A DNA stretch of 64,000 bases from Neobacillus sp. FSL H8-0543 (GCF_038592905.1 NZ_CP151943.1:5158501-5222500); one strand, 5' to 3'. Positions 54,136 to 62,906 are shown, counted from the first letter of the stretch. Numbers and translations are program-made. The notes: generated by a model from the sequence alone, not told the origin.

Positions 54136-54404
54136 CCTTACAAGTTTAGTAGCTTGCAATGGTATTAGGTTTAGTGTTTAATCTGTTATTTTTCAAAATT
54201 AGGTTGGTCAATTAACCTTTGAAGGTATCTTTTACTGTCATTTTTTTGTAAACTAAAGTTAACTCTCTAAAATGCATATTTTTGATTCTTGTAACCATGA
54301 AAATGAAATGGCAGTTTTATATGTCTGAAAATTTATATGCAACTCTACTTGGAGAGGAACTTTTACTAGGAACATTATTAAAAATCTGAAGGGGTGTTTT
54401 ATTA

Positions 54405-54983
54405 ATGGCATTATCTTTGTCAAAGGGTCAAAAAGTAGATTTAACGAAAACAAATCCAGGACTTACAAGAGTTGTAGTTGGGCTTGGCTGGGATACAAAC
54501 CGGTACGATGGCGGTGCGGACTTCGACCTTGATGCAAGTGTGTTTCTTCTTGACGCATCAGGTAAATGTACTTCTGAAAGGGATTTTGTTTTTTATAATC
54601 AGCTTGAAGGCGGCAATGGCTCGGTAGTACATACTGGTGACAATAGAACGGGTGAAGGTGACGGGGACGATGAGCAAATTAAAGTAAATCTTTCAACGGT
54701 TCCAGCCAATATCGAGAAAATTTCCTTTGTTATTACCATCCACGATGCGGAATCACGCAGCCAAAATTTCGGACAAGTGTCAAATGCTTTCTGCCGTATT
54801 GTTAATGAGGACACGAATCAAGAAATCATCCGTTATGACTTGGGTGAAGATTTCTCAGTAGAAACGGCTATTGTCGTAGGGGAATTATACCGACATAATG
54901 GAGAGTGGAAATTCTCAGCAGTAGGTTCTGGCTATCAGGGTGGATTAGCTCGGATCGCAACAGACTTCGGTTTGCAGGTTTGA
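54405..54983 (+). CDS. TerD-family calcium-binding stress protein
   Basis: 192 aa, full-length TerD domain. Calcium-binding acidic motifs include DFDLDAS and GDGDDE, and the terminus [14 protein letters not shown] is typical. In B. subtilis homologues sit in the yceCDEF operon; here the gene is alone and the TerC-family gene is 17 kb away. AAGGGGTG precedes the ATG. Confidence 0.92.
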   Translation: MALSLSKGQKVDLTKTNPGLTRVVVGLGWDTNRYDGGADFDLDASVFLLDASGKCTSERDFVFYNQLEGGNGSVVHTGDNRTGEGDGDDEQIKVNLSTVPANIEKISFVITIHDAESRSQNFGQVSNAFCRIVNEDTNQEIIRYDLGEDFSVETAIVVGELYRHNGEWKFSAVGSGYQGGLARIATDFGLQV

Positions 54984-54990
54984 TATTATT

Positions 54991-55020
54991 GACAAGAAGG
55001 GGTGCCTTCTTGTCATTTTT
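54991..55020 (+). terminator. Terminator of terD
   Basis: GACAAGAAGG / CCTTCTTGTC stem with 4-nt loop and T-run. Confidence 0.9.
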
Positions 55021-55103
55021 AAAATAGAATTACCTAGAAAAATCGCTCGAATGATTATAATAAGACTTTCGAACTAACTTTTACACTTTAACGCATTTAC
55101 TCG

Positions 55104-55231
55104 TTGTATGAATATTTCGAAAATGTTAAACTAAAGATGTTTAAATTCTTCTGAGTTTAGACCTCCTAAAGGGCTTAGCCTTGACCACTAAGCTCATCTT
55201 GAACCTTTGACCTGTTCAAAGGTTTTTTTCT
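55104..55231 (+). ncRNA. Candidate small RNA with own promoter and terminator
   Basis: The 332-nt gap between terD and the next gene holds TTGTAT-N17-TAAACT (55104-55132), then a GCTTAG / CTAAGC hairpin, then AACCTTTGA / TCAAAGGTT with T7 ending near 55230. A transcript of about 90 nt is predicted. There is no ORF with a ribosome site inside. Confidence 0.4.
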
Positions 55232-55315
55232 GCAGAACCTTCGTATAAATACAGTAACCTAGGTGAAAATAATATATTGTGGAAGTCATAGGAAGTCTAA
55301 AAGGAGTGCTGGAAT

Positions 55316-55726
55316 ATGAAAGAATTAATTACACCGTACCTTTATTTTGACGGGAACGCGAAGGAAGCATTAGAGTTTTATAAGGAATTATTTGATGGTG
55401 AAATTATTGGTATTCAGACTTTTGGTGAGGCGGACTACCCGACACCACCAGAAGCAAAGGATCGAGTGATGCATGCCCAATTAATAAAGGGTAAAATATC
55501 TCTTATGTTTTCTGACTGCTTTCCAGGTCAAACGGTTGAGGCAGGTAATAACCTTTCTTTGACGTTAGAATTTGAAAGCGAAGATGAAATTAAAAAGTAT
55601 TACGACACCTTGGTCAAGAATGGAACTGCCCTTATGGAGTTACAGGATACATTTTGGGGCGCGAAGTATGCAAGGGTTAAAGATGTCTTTGGAATTACGT
55701 GGGATCTAAATTATCAAAAATCCTAA
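55316..55726 (+). CDS. VOC-family protein, PhnB-like
   Basis: 136 aa, start after AAAGGAG. PYLYFDGNAKEALEFY, HAQLIKGKISLMFSD, and WGAKYARVKDVFGITW are characteristic of PhnB/3-demethylubiquinone-type VOC proteins. Function unknown. Confidence 0.9.
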   Translation: MKELITPYLYFDGNAKEALEFYKELFDGEIIGIQTFGEADYPTPPEAKDRVMHAQLIKGKISLMFSDCFPGQTVEAGNNLSLTLEFESEDEIKKYYDTLVKNGTALMELQDTFWGAKYARVKDVFGITWDLNYQKS

Positions 55727-55743
55727 AAGCAAAAAAAAAAACG

Positions 55744-55773
55744 AACCTCGCACCTGACCGGGCGGGTTTTTTT
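55744..55773 (+). terminator. Terminator of the PhnB-like gene
   Basis: AACC-CGC / GCG-GGTT stem with one bulge, followed by T7. Confidence 0.65.
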
Positions 55774-55779
55774 ATGCGC

Positions 55780-55812
55780 AAAAAAAAAAAGAAAGTGGTG
55801 GGGACCACTTTC
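55780..55812 (-). terminator. Terminator of the DCC-family gene
   Basis: GAAAGTGGT / ACCACTTTC perfect stem with 4-nt loop; T10 on the minus strand. Confidence 0.8.
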
Positions 55813-55950
55813 TAAAGGAGGTATTTATCATGGGTTAATATAATATATGTCCGTTGGTGTACGAGCATGTAGTGAACCTGTCCAATTGCTAAAATTTTTT
55901 TCGCGGATTTTTATAATAATTAAAGAGGTTATTAAAAAAATGTTTCTCAT

Positions 55951-56343
55951 CTACTCCAAAAATCTCTTTCTCATTTCTGGTGTTGGAAGCATACAGCTTT
56001 CTTTTTTACCAAACCATTTATAACGATTTTTTGCGACAATATCGTAGAGGAAGTTTCTAATAAATGACGGGACTACCCAAAAAATTGAAAATAGTATCCA
56101 AAACCCGGATAATTTATTACAAACACGGAGAGCAGCACTTGATTTCATGTAGATCCTATCATTTTCAATTAGAATAAAACTGTTCATTTCTTTTTCGGCT
56201 CCGAACGGGCTTAACAGTTTTTGTCCCACTTCACTTTGAAGAGAGGCAAACTTGAAGTGACCATTTGGATCACGCTTTATAATAAATTGAACGCTGTCAT
56301 TGCAGAGATTGCAAACACCATCAAATAAGATAATCCGTTCCAT
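55951..56343 (-). CDS. DCC-family thiol-disulfide oxidoreductase (YuxK-like)
   Basis: 130 aa. DGVCNLCNDSV gives the DCC thioredoxin-like CxxC, and NRYKWFGKKESC the C-terminal signature. Cytoplasmic. A role in disulfide chemistry is presumed. Confidence 0.9.
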   Translation of the reverse strand: MERIILFDGVCNLCNDSVQFIIKRDPNGHFKFASLQSEVGQKLLSPFGAEKEMNSFILIENDRIYMKSSAALRVCNKLSGFWILFSIFWVVPSFIRNFLYDIVAKNRYKWFGKKESCMLPTPEMRKRFLE

Positions 56344-56468
56344 GTCCCACCAACTTTAGGTTTAACATCTGTTTATACTATAAGGATAGCATAAACCTAA
56401 TTACCATAAAACCTTTAAAGCATTATGTATTATGATTTCTCATTTTCCCTAATAAGGTTGTATCAACA

Positions 56469-56500
56469 AAAGGGCACGCAACAAAGTTTACGTGCCCTTT
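56469..56500. terminator. Terminator downstream of the M14 peptidase gene
   Basis: AAAGGGCACG / CGTGCCCTTT with a 12-nt loop. Confidence 0.75.
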
Positions 56501-56565
56501 CACTCGTCACAATGTCCACTCCAGGCGGACATTTGTACATCAATGGTGCCTGTCACCACTCACGT

Positions 56566-57756
56566 TTACATATAAAGCCCAGCAAGGAAGATTCCGAGGA
56601 CTTCTTGGTAGATTTCGTCGAATTGGCTGAGCGGGAGGGGGTTGGTTCCGCTGCCGAGTTCGACGGTGAAGCCAGGTCTTCTCCAGTCTTGTATGAACCA
56701 ATCTTTGTATCCTGCGTAGCTTTCGATGGTTTTGACTGGTTGGTAACCGCTGACTCTGGCAAACTCGTTGACTAGGGTTTCTGCTTCAGGTGGTTCGAGA
56801 TTTTCAAAGCCCCAGTAGATCACTTCTCCTTGTGTATGGAACGCGAGAACCCTGGCGAAATCCCGTCTCCTGGTCATATCTGCCATGGCGATAGCTTCTG
56901 GTTCAGATAATGGGTGTTCACCCACATAATCTCGAGGTCCTGGCTGAGTAGGATTTCTTGCTTTCTCTAATTCCCATCTAGCAGGGAATTGATCATTCAA
57001 GTCGACGCCTCTGATATTCGCCTTCCATCCTGAAAAATCCGTACTACCATTATTTAACTCAACTACGCGACTTCTCCACGGTTCATTTTCCGGTGGTCCG
57101 TTCAAGACAAGACTAACCCCGTCCGGATTTACCATGGGTACGATTGATAAGAAGGTTTGTTGATATAATTGGGAAGTTACTAGACCGCGCATCGGATTAT
57201 GATTGGTAAGTGATAAGCAATAATCATTTAAAAAGGTCATTAAAATTGGTGTGGTTATCCATTCGTTCGCATGAAACGAGCCATTATAATGAACTCGTTT
57301 TCCGCCATTGCCAATGATGATTTCAGGTAAGGAATTACCAAGTACAGAATTTCCAATGGAAGGCATACGTAAAAAAGGGTAAACGGTTTGCAAACGTCTG
57401 ATATCTCTCATCATCCGACTGAAATCGTAACGCTGTTTTCCATCAACTAGCCTCCAGGTGATCCGTAACGGTACCTTTATCGTTTGGCCGACTTGTAATC
57501 GGTTTGGATTCACATCAGGATTTGTTAGAAGCAAAGCATCGAGCGAGAGGTTTCGGCTTTGCGCAATCCTCCAAAAGGAATCTCCGGATTTAACTTGGTA
57601 ATTCTGAGAAACAAAACCAGGAATTCGTATTCTTTGTCCAGCAGAAAGTTTGTTCGGCTGAATCTCCCGATTAGAATCTAATATAAGTTGAAGATTTATC
57701 CTAAAAATTTGACTGAAATACCATAAAGAATCGCCTTGCCTAACAAAGATGTCCAT
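56566..57756 (-). CDS. LysM-M14 gamma-D-glutamyl-diamino acid endopeptidase
   Basis: 396 aa. Two N-terminal LysM domains (about 2-47 and 52-97: QGDSLWYFSQIF, SGDSFWRIAQSRN) precede a zinc carboxypeptidase (M14) domain with FHANEW and FHTQGE ligands and catalytic Glu in FTVELGSG. The layout equals endopeptidase I of Lysinibacillus sphaericus, which cuts gamma-D-Glu-diamino acid bonds in spore peptidoglycan. There is no signal peptide, as in that enzyme. It borders the coat cluster. Confidence 0.92.
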   Translation of the reverse strand: MDIFVRQGDSLWYFSQIFRINLQLILDSNREIQPNKLSAGQRIRIPGFVSQNYQVKSGDSFWRIAQSRNLSLDALLLTNPDVNPNRLQVGQTIKVPLRITWRLVDGKQRYDFSRMMRDIRRLQTVYPFLRMPSIGNSVLGNSLPEIIIGNGGKRVHYNGSFHANEWITTPILMTFLNDYCLSLTNHNPMRGLVTSQLYQQTFLSIVPMVNPDGVSLVLNGPPENEPWRSRVVELNNGSTDFSGWKANIRGVDLNDQFPARWELEKARNPTQPGPRDYVGEHPLSEPEAIAMADMTRRRDFARVLAFHTQGEVIYWGFENLEPPEAETLVNEFARVSGYQPVKTIESYAGYKDWFIQDWRRPGFTVELGSGTNPLPLSQFDEIYQEVLGIFLAGLYM

Positions 57757-58111
57757 TATGATCCTCCTGGTCAGAATAATGTGTATTAGTAAGGCTCTTT
57801 TCTCAAACTTTGTGCTATTTAGATTGAAATATTGGAATTTAAGTTAATTTCTTTAGAGAAAAGAGCTTGCAAACTTTATTCGAAGTGCTTAATAGCTATT
57901 TAAACGTAAAAACCGGCTTTTGGGTTTTTACAACAATCTTTACGAAAAGATCCATTAGTAAAAATGTATGCATGGAAGCCTAGATTATATGTAGGTTTTT
58001 ATCGAGAATGCTAAATAGGGAGCGAATTAGCATACAAAATAAAAAGAGTGCCTTTTAGACACTCTGTGTTAGTTTGTGCTAACATGCAGCCAGCCATGGC
58101 AGACTTCACAG
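57757..58111. other. Intergenic gap with terminator only
   Basis: No gene seen. AGAGTG / CACTCT (58045-58065) with minus-strand T-run ends the CotB-like transcript from the right. The remainder is AT-rich and holds the promoter of the M14 gene. Confidence 0.6.
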
Positions 58112-58783
58112 TTAGGTCATATGAACGGTTTTGATGTGATGGAGGTTTAGATATACAGGATCTTCTTTAGCTGTTATTAATTCAACGAAGTTATTTTTTA
58201 CCCCTTGAACCTTTCCGATTACATTTTCATTTTCACCGATATTAAAGACGATTAAATCTCCAATAAGCTTGTCAATTTGGACCTCAAATGATCGGGCAAA
58301 AGTAATATTTGATGGATTTACAGGCAGATTTGCATTGCTTAAGCCATATGGACGCTGGCTATTTGTATATGGAATTAACCATTTTAAGTGGTTAAGGGAA
58401 ATAAACATTGTTTTATAAATGGGGGAGTAAAAAACAAAGTAATTATTCATAATACTTATTATATAACCGTGTAATGATTGTTTACTAGTTACGTAAATCT
58501 CAGTAAATATTCCCTTTGCGGCGGTAAGGGTTTTTCTTAATGATATTTCTTCATTATGATTAAATATCGGTGATTGTTCGTCAGATAATGTAATAATATC
58601 ATCAATTTCATCTAGTCTTAAAAACTTCCAGTTTTGTATATGGATAATTGGAATGTATAAAAAATCATTTCCGTTATATATAACCCAGAGGTCACTGCCA
58701 ATATCAATCAGGATTCCGCTTAAAATCTTATTTCCAGATATTTCGAGTTTTATATAATTTCCGACCTTGTCTTTTAACTTCAT
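58112..58783 (-). CDS. CotB-family spore coat protein, three Sm-like repeats, no tail
   Basis: 223 aa made of three ~55-residue beta-rich repeats (about 1-55, 85-140, 165-223), each ending in an HI or HL motif (HIQNWKFL, LNHLKWLIP, LHHIKTVHM) like the DUF2642/CotB N-terminal unit. It lacks both the RGGPE motif and any Ser/Lys-rich tail. A sigma-K-like promoter lies 80 nt upstream. Likely a structural coat component; assignment rests on repeat pattern and context. Confidence 0.78.
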   Translation of the reverse strand: MKLKDKVGNYIKLEISGNKILSGILIDIGSDLWVIYNGNDFLYIPIIHIQNWKFLRLDEIDDIITLSDEQSPIFNHNEEISLRKTLTAAKGIFTEIYVTSKQSLHGYIISIMNNYFVFYSPIYKTMFISLNHLKWLIPYTNSQRPYGLSNANLPVNPSNITFARSFEVQIDKLIGDLIVFNIGENENVIGKVQGVKNNFVELITAKEDPVYLNLHHIKTVHMT

Positions 58784-58863
58784 TTAATCACTTCCTTTCC
58801 TCTATAAATAATTACAATTAGAGAAGGGCCAAGTGTTTGGCAAAGTACAAGGTGCCCGTCTCA

Positions 58864-58872
58864 TATTGTATG
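58864..58872 (-). promoter_or_regulatory. Sigma-K/sigma-E-like -10 element
   Basis: Minus strand CATACAATA fits sigma-K CATANNNTA exactly and the sigma-E CATACANT too; an AC lies 18 nt upstream. It precedes the three-repeat CotB-like gene. Confidence 0.5.
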
Positions 58873-58946
58873 GCTCTTGGAAAAACCCTAGTCATGGTGA
58901 TTGACAGAAATGGTTTAATTGAACTCATTTTCGATTAAAATCAAAT

Positions 58947-60113
58947 TTAAAAGCGTCTGGGTGAACTTTTTCTGCTAGGCCAACCAGAGAATATAGACCT
59001 GCGGTCATAGTCGGGTGTAGCAGGCTCACCAGCGAAACGGAAGGCACCAACCTCTTGTGCTACTGGCTTTTCAATTTGGTTTTTATTTTCTGAATGGTTC
59101 TTTTTGCCATTGTCAATTTTCATGAGGGGCTGGGTGGTTTCATAGGAATCTTTCACTTTTTTAACTTTAGTTAATAATTCCTGTGTTTGTTTTACGGTGA
59201 CCCTATTAATAGGGGCTGAATCCACTTTTACTGGTTTAACCTCACTTATTGTTTCTTTTATAGAATTTCTTTTCTCTTGCACGTAAACCATTGGTTTTTG
59301 CAAATGTTCCTGTTCCCGCTTGACCGTATGTTGAACAGAATCTGATTTCTGTTTTTTCGATTCTGTAGGATTGGTTTGTTTTATTTCAGTTTTTGTATTT
59401 TTCGGCTCTTGGTTCGTTTTGGAAGCTGTAGCTACGATTGGTTTTTCAACCGTACTTTTGATAGGCTCAGACCAAACTTTTTTGTCCTTCTCTGTTTCAT
59501 TGACAATGACTTTTGTTACTGGAGGTGCTTCTTTTTCTGCCTTCATGACCTTTTCACGCTGTGGGGCTTTGTTTTCTTTTTTGCTTTCCTTAGCGCTTAC
59601 TTGTTCATCTGCAGATTTATTGTTTTTTTCTTCTTTCTTGTCTTGTTTCTTTTCACTGTTGTTTGCTTGGTTGTTGCTTGCTTTGTCCTCTTCTTTCCGA
59701 TAGCCTTTTAAAATATTGGCAATGTGGGAAATTTTAACTAATATTCGGTTTTCACCATTAATTAAGGTTGCAAAATCTGCATCGACAATACTTAAAACGC
59801 CACTAAATGATTGCTTATTTAAACATAAAATCGATACCCATGAATTATGAAGAGAATTTAACAAGTCGATTAAGCTTTGTGTTTTCATATAGTCTGAAGT
59901 AATATTTTCACTTTTAAATTGTTTCGTATTTTTAGTGATTGCTTGAATTTTATCAATGCTATAATAATAGACATACTTGTTTTCGTCTTCTAAGACTAAG
60001 TGGTCAGTCTCGACGCCCATTAACTTACCCTTTATAATTTCTTCACCTACATAAAGATTTACATAAAAACCCTTTAGTAAATCTAAAGTGGAGGAAAAAT
60101 TACCTGATCCCAT
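58947..60113 (-). CDS. CotB-like spore coat protein with long Lys/Glu-rich tail
   Basis: 388 aa. Residues 10-115 hold two CotB-type beta repeats (KGKLMGVETDHLVLEDE, SGVLSIVDADFATLINGE). The remaining ~270 residues are disordered, rich in Lys, Glu, Asn, Thr and Ser, ending SGWPSRKSSPRRF. This layout parallels B. subtilis CotB, whose tail is Ser/Lys/Arg repeats phosphorylated by CotH. Serines are sparser here. AGGAGG precedes the ATG. Confidence 0.83.
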   Translation of the reverse strand: MGSGNFSSTLDLLKGFYVNLYVGEEIIKGKLMGVETDHLVLEDENKYVYYYSIDKIQAITKNTKQFKSENITSDYMKTQSLIDLLNSLHNSWVSILCLNKQSFSGVLSIVDADFATLINGENRILVKISHIANILKGYRKEEDKASNNQANNSEKKQDKKEEKNNKSADEQVSAKESKKENKAPQREKVMKAEKEAPPVTKVIVNETEKDKKVWSEPIKSTVEKPIVATASKTNQEPKNTKTEIKQTNPTESKKQKSDSVQHTVKREQEHLQKPMVYVQEKRNSIKETISEVKPVKVDSAPINRVTVKQTQELLTKVKKVKDSYETTQPLMKIDNGKKNHSENKNQIEKPVAQEVGAFRFAGEPATPDYDRRSIFSGWPSRKSSPRRF

Positions 60114-60136
60114 GAAAAGTCCTCCTTTGGATAAAT

Positions 60137-60166
60137 TTGCCGCTTCCCCCTAGAGAAGCGACAAGG
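60137..60166 (-). other. Intercistronic hairpin between CotB-like genes
   Basis: TTGCCGCTTC / GAAGCGACAA stem (one G-U) in the 64-nt gap; only a weak T-run on the minus strand, so likely partial termination. Confidence 0.5.
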
Positions 60167-60177
60167 TTGTTATTTTT

Positions 60178-60720
60178 TTATTGTCTGACTTGTGAGTCCT
60201 CACTGCGAACGACTCTTTGACGCAGGTTTTGCTGTTCAGATTGACTTACATTTTCTTCTGAATCCTTGTCATTACTTTTTTCATTCTTTGCCTGTTCTAT
60301 TTTTAATCCATAACTTATATTTCTAATATGGTAAGTGGAAAGTCGTACAACTTCCTCTTTATTGATTAAGGATACAAAGTCCTTATTGATATCGCTTAGG
60401 ACACCTTCTAATTTTTCTGGTCCGCCACGATTGATTTTAACCCATTGGAATTTTAATTGATCTAACAAGCCTGAAAAACTATCTGCAGTTTTATATTCGA
60501 AATCTTCAGGGATTGTAATACCTAAGTTGACTAGGTCTTTTGAATTTTCGGTTACGCTTTTTATATGATGAGTATTGTAATAAACAACACCATCGTCAGC
60601 TGTAAGTAGGACCAGATGATCATTAAGCACATCCATCAATTTTCCCACCCGAGATTCTGGGCCACCTCTATCTACCTTGATCGTCTTCCCCACTAAAGAC
60701 TTCCACATGTCTTTATTCAT
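60178..60720 (-). CDS. cotB: CotB-type spore coat protein (short, without SKR tail)
   Basis: 180 aa from ATG 60720; GGAGG lies 12 nt upstream and earlier in-frame codons precede that site. Two repeats with the CotB signature: DRGGPESRVGKL...YYNTHHIKSVTE and NRGGPEKLEGVL...YHIRNISYG. This is the closest of the three to B. subtilis CotB, but its C-terminus is only a short Gln/Arg/Ser stretch. Just downstream of cotH, in the same direction. Confidence 0.87.
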   Translation of the reverse strand: MNKDMWKSLVGKTIKVDRGGPESRVGKLMDVLNDHLVLLTADDGVVYYNTHHIKSVTENSKDLVNLGITIPEDFEYKTADSFSGLLDQLKFQWVKINRGGPEKLEGVLSDINKDFVSLINKEEVVRLSTYHIRNISYGLKIEQAKNEKSNDKDSEENVSQSEQQNLRQRVVRSEDSQVRQ

Positions 60721-60869
60721 ACAACATTTATCCTCCTTTAAATAAATAAACTTATACACTGCATCTATATGTATCACGGTGTGATGTTGTACTAATATAG
60801 ACGCCTTTTTTCATGCTTTTTGAAAAAAATAGGCAAAAAAAAGGGAAGGAATACCCTACGTATGTTCTT

Positions 60870-61940
60870 TTACGATAATATGCCTATTTTTTCTTTAAGA
60901 TAGGAGCTCCTTTTTTTAATGAAATTGCAGATAAAATCAATTTCTTGTACAAATTTATCCTCTTTTATCTTTATATAGGGGTCTGTCTCGATAAAGGGTC
61001 TTAATCTATGAATTTGTTGTTCAATAATAGGTGTAAGTATTTCAAGATTGAAATGATCTTCAAGAATGGATGACATTATTTCTTTGTATTTTCTTTTAAA
61101 AAGAGAACAGTCAAGGATTCTTCCAGTTAGCGTATTATAACCGCTTATTGGAACAAAATCATGATCTAACGGCCGACCGCGGAGGTCTCTTCCCCAGGTT
61201 CCATCATAATCCCAAGGTGTCATTTCAAAAAGTTTTGATTCCCCATTTAGGTAAATCGCATAGTTATGGATAAAACCGTCAAAGTTCTGTGTGCAGACTA
61301 CACCTGAAAGCCATGTTAAATATTGGTCTACATCCAGGTATTTTTCAATCTCCTTTTCAAATTGGGACTTGTTTAGGGTGTTAAGCATTGCGATAAATTC
61401 TTCTAAGCGCTGAAGATCCTTTTGCTCACCATATTTTATTGTGTATCCTTCATCTAGGCTTGTTTTAAGATCGTTTTCTGGAGTCAGTAAAGAGAAGTTT
61501 GCAAAATAATTTGTTGCATAAATGATGGCGCCCTCTGGAAGATTTCTTTTTTTTAGCAGGTACTGATCAAAAGATTCCAGTTCTAAATAAATACCTTTGG
61601 CAAATCCGTTAATGTACAGGAGGATATGCTTGGAGTGGGGGGAGATGACTCCAATCTGATTAAAGAAATCAAGTGAAAGCTTGTTTCTACTAAGTGATAT
61701 GTCATCGAATTCAGCGTTCAGATGAATTTCATGCGCTCCATTAACTAAATAGGGTTTCTCAAAAGTAATATGATAGGATTTTTTCTTTTTTTTACGAATA
61801 ACATTTCCCCTAAAATTTAAACCAATTTTATATCGATTGTTTCCGATTTTTAAAACAGCAGGGAGATGCTCTTCTGTCCAAATATCATTTTCTAAGGTTT
61901 TTAGCGATTTAGGATTTATAAAAATTTCATATTTTAACAT
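60870..61940 (-). CDS. cotH: Spore coat protein kinase CotH
   Basis: CotH-fold atypical protein kinase, 356 aa from ATG 61940 (GGGGG 7 nt upstream). Catalytic residues are intact: D221 and N226 in NFDGFIHN and D244/D246 in PWDYDGTWG; the 23-residue spacing of D221 and D244 equals that of D228 and D251 in B. subtilis CotH. It phosphorylates Ser in Lys/Arg-rich coat proteins of the CotB/CotG type. It is divergent from the repeat gene at 62159, as cotH is from cotG in B. subtilis. Confidence 0.94.
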   Translation of the reverse strand: MLKYEIFINPKSLKTLENDIWTEEHLPAVLKIGNNRYKIGLNFRGNVIRKKKKKSYHITFEKPYLVNGAHEIHLNAEFDDISLSRNKLSLDFFNQIGVISPHSKHILLYINGFAKGIYLELESFDQYLLKKRNLPEGAIIYATNYFANFSLLTPENDLKTSLDEGYTIKYGEQKDLQRLEEFIAMLNTLNKSQFEKEIEKYLDVDQYLTWLSGVVCTQNFDGFIHNYAIYLNGESKLFEMTPWDYDGTWGRDLRGRPLDHDFVPISGYNTLTGRILDCSLFKRKYKEIMSSILEDHFNLEILTPIIEQQIHRLRPFIETDPYIKIKEDKFVQEIDFICNFIKKRSSYLKEKIGILS

Positions 61941-61970
61941 GCAATACCCCCAATACATACATTTTTTCTA

Positions 61971-61996
61971 GATAGTATGCGATAAACTGCACGTGT
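61971..61996 (-). promoter_or_regulatory. Sigma-K-like promoter of cotH
   Basis: Minus strand AC, 15-nt spacer, CATACTATC (8 of 9 to CATANNNTA), 31 nt before cotH. In B. subtilis cotH is also read from a distant promoter beyond cotG; that cannot be judged here. Confidence 0.45.
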
Positions 61997-62108
61997 GTGA
62001 GTACAAACAACCAGAAATTTATTACTAGGTTAATGGCTGAGGGGCTGAAGAAACGTATATGTTTTTAAAAAAATCATTGTTTGTCTATATCAAGAACCAC
62101 TTTGTAAC

Positions 62109-62117
62109 CATAAATTA
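62109..62117 (+). promoter_or_regulatory. Sigma-K-like -10 of the cotG-like gene
   Basis: CATAAATTA matches CATANNNTA exactly, 42 nt before the start codon. The -35 AC is not clearly placed. Confidence 0.5.
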
Positions 62118-62158
62118 GATATAGAAAATAACTTTTATGAAAGTGGTGGAAAACTGTA

Positions 62159-62866
62159 ATGAGTAATGACATGAATCAATTGTATTCACAGGCAAAGGAA
62201 AATGGCGTAGTTTTATTTCTAGATAATAATCCAAATGAAAAACGGAACAGAAAGGGCTGCGGCTGCAGTGCAAGTAATCACGATAGTGAGGGAAGCAAGG
62301 GAACTAAAGGAAGTCATGGTTCAGGTGGAAGCAGGGGTAGTCATGGCTCAAAAGGAAGCAGAGGCAGTAAAGGTTCAAAGGGCAAACCTGGTCCAAAACG
62401 GAAAAAGAAACATAAAGGGCCTAAAGGACATCACGGATCAAAGGGCAGCAGGGGCAGCAAAGGCAGCAAAGGTAGCAAAGGTAGCAAAGGTAGCAAAGGT
62501 AGCAGAGGCAGCAAGGGTAGCAGGGGCAGCAGGGGCAGCAAGGGCAGCAAAGGTAGCAAAGGTAGCAAAGGCACCAGAGGCAGTAAAGGCAGCAGAGGTA
62601 GCAGAGGCAGCAGAGGCAGCAAAGGCACCAGAGGCAGTAAAGGCAGCAGACGCAGCAAAGGTAGCAGAGGCAGTAAAGGTAGGAAAGGCACCAGAGGCAG
62701 TAAAGGCACCAGAGGCAGTAAAGGCACCAGAGGCAGCAGAGGTAGCAAAGGCACCAGAGGCAGTAAAGGTAGCAAAAGCAGAAAAGGAAGAAAGGGTAGC
62801 AAAGGCAGCAGGGGAAGTAAGGGCAGCAAAGGTGACAAGAATAAAAAATCAAAAGGCAAACACTAA
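62159..62866 (+). CDS. CotG-like Gly-Ser-Lys/Arg repeat protein, likely CotH substrate
   Basis: 235 aa. A unique N-terminus (1-43, with CGCS) precedes about 60 Gly-X-Y triplets, chiefly GSK, GSR and GTR, to near residue 228. Glycine every third residue is collagen-like, but proline is almost absent; every Ser is flanked by a basic residue, the pattern CotH phosphorylates. Position and orientation match cotG, though the B. subtilis CotG unit (Lys/Ser-rich heptapeptide-like) differs. AAGTGGTGG precedes the ATG. Confidence 0.83.
   Translation: MSNDMNQLYSQAKENGVVLFLDNNPNEKRNRKGCGCSASNHDSEGSKGTKGSHGSGGSRGSHGSKGSRGSKGSKGKPGPKRKKKHKGPKGHHGSKGSRGSKGSKGSKGSKGSKGSRGSKGSRGSRGSKGSKGSKGSKGTRGSKGSRGSRGSRGSKGTRGSKGSRRSKGSRGSKGRKGTRGSKGTRGSKGTRGSRGSKGTRGSKGSKSRKGRKGSKGSRGSKGSKGDKNKKSKGKH
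62290..62841 (+). repeat. 9-bp coding repeats (GSK/GSR triplets)
   Basis: Degenerate arrays of GGCAGCAAA / GGTAGCAAA / GGCACCAGA-type 9-mers within the cotG-like gene; long runs are nearly identical, indicating slippage-driven length change. Confidence 0.9.
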
Positions 62867-62877
62867 AATATAATTTT

Positions 62878-62906
62878 CCGATACTCCTAGAGTGTCGGTT
62901 TTTTTT
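62878..62906 (+). terminator. Terminator of the cotG-like gene
   Basis: CCGATACTC / GAGTGTCGG stem with 3-nt loop and T8. Confidence 0.92.

Noticed and set aside
37046..54983. Tellurite-resistance operon
   Set aside because: TerC- and TerD-family genes are 17 kb apart and unlinked; no terABEZ genes lie between.
56425..56775. Plus-strand ORF opposite the M14 peptidase
   Set aside because: Antisense shadow of the catalytic domain, which has all its motifs on the minus strand.
62235..62873. Long alternative frames rich in Ala/Val/Lys or Leu/Pro/Cys over the cotG-like gene
   Set aside because: By-products of 9-bp repeats; only the 62159 frame has a ribosome site, sigma-K-like -10 and a non-repeat N-terminus.
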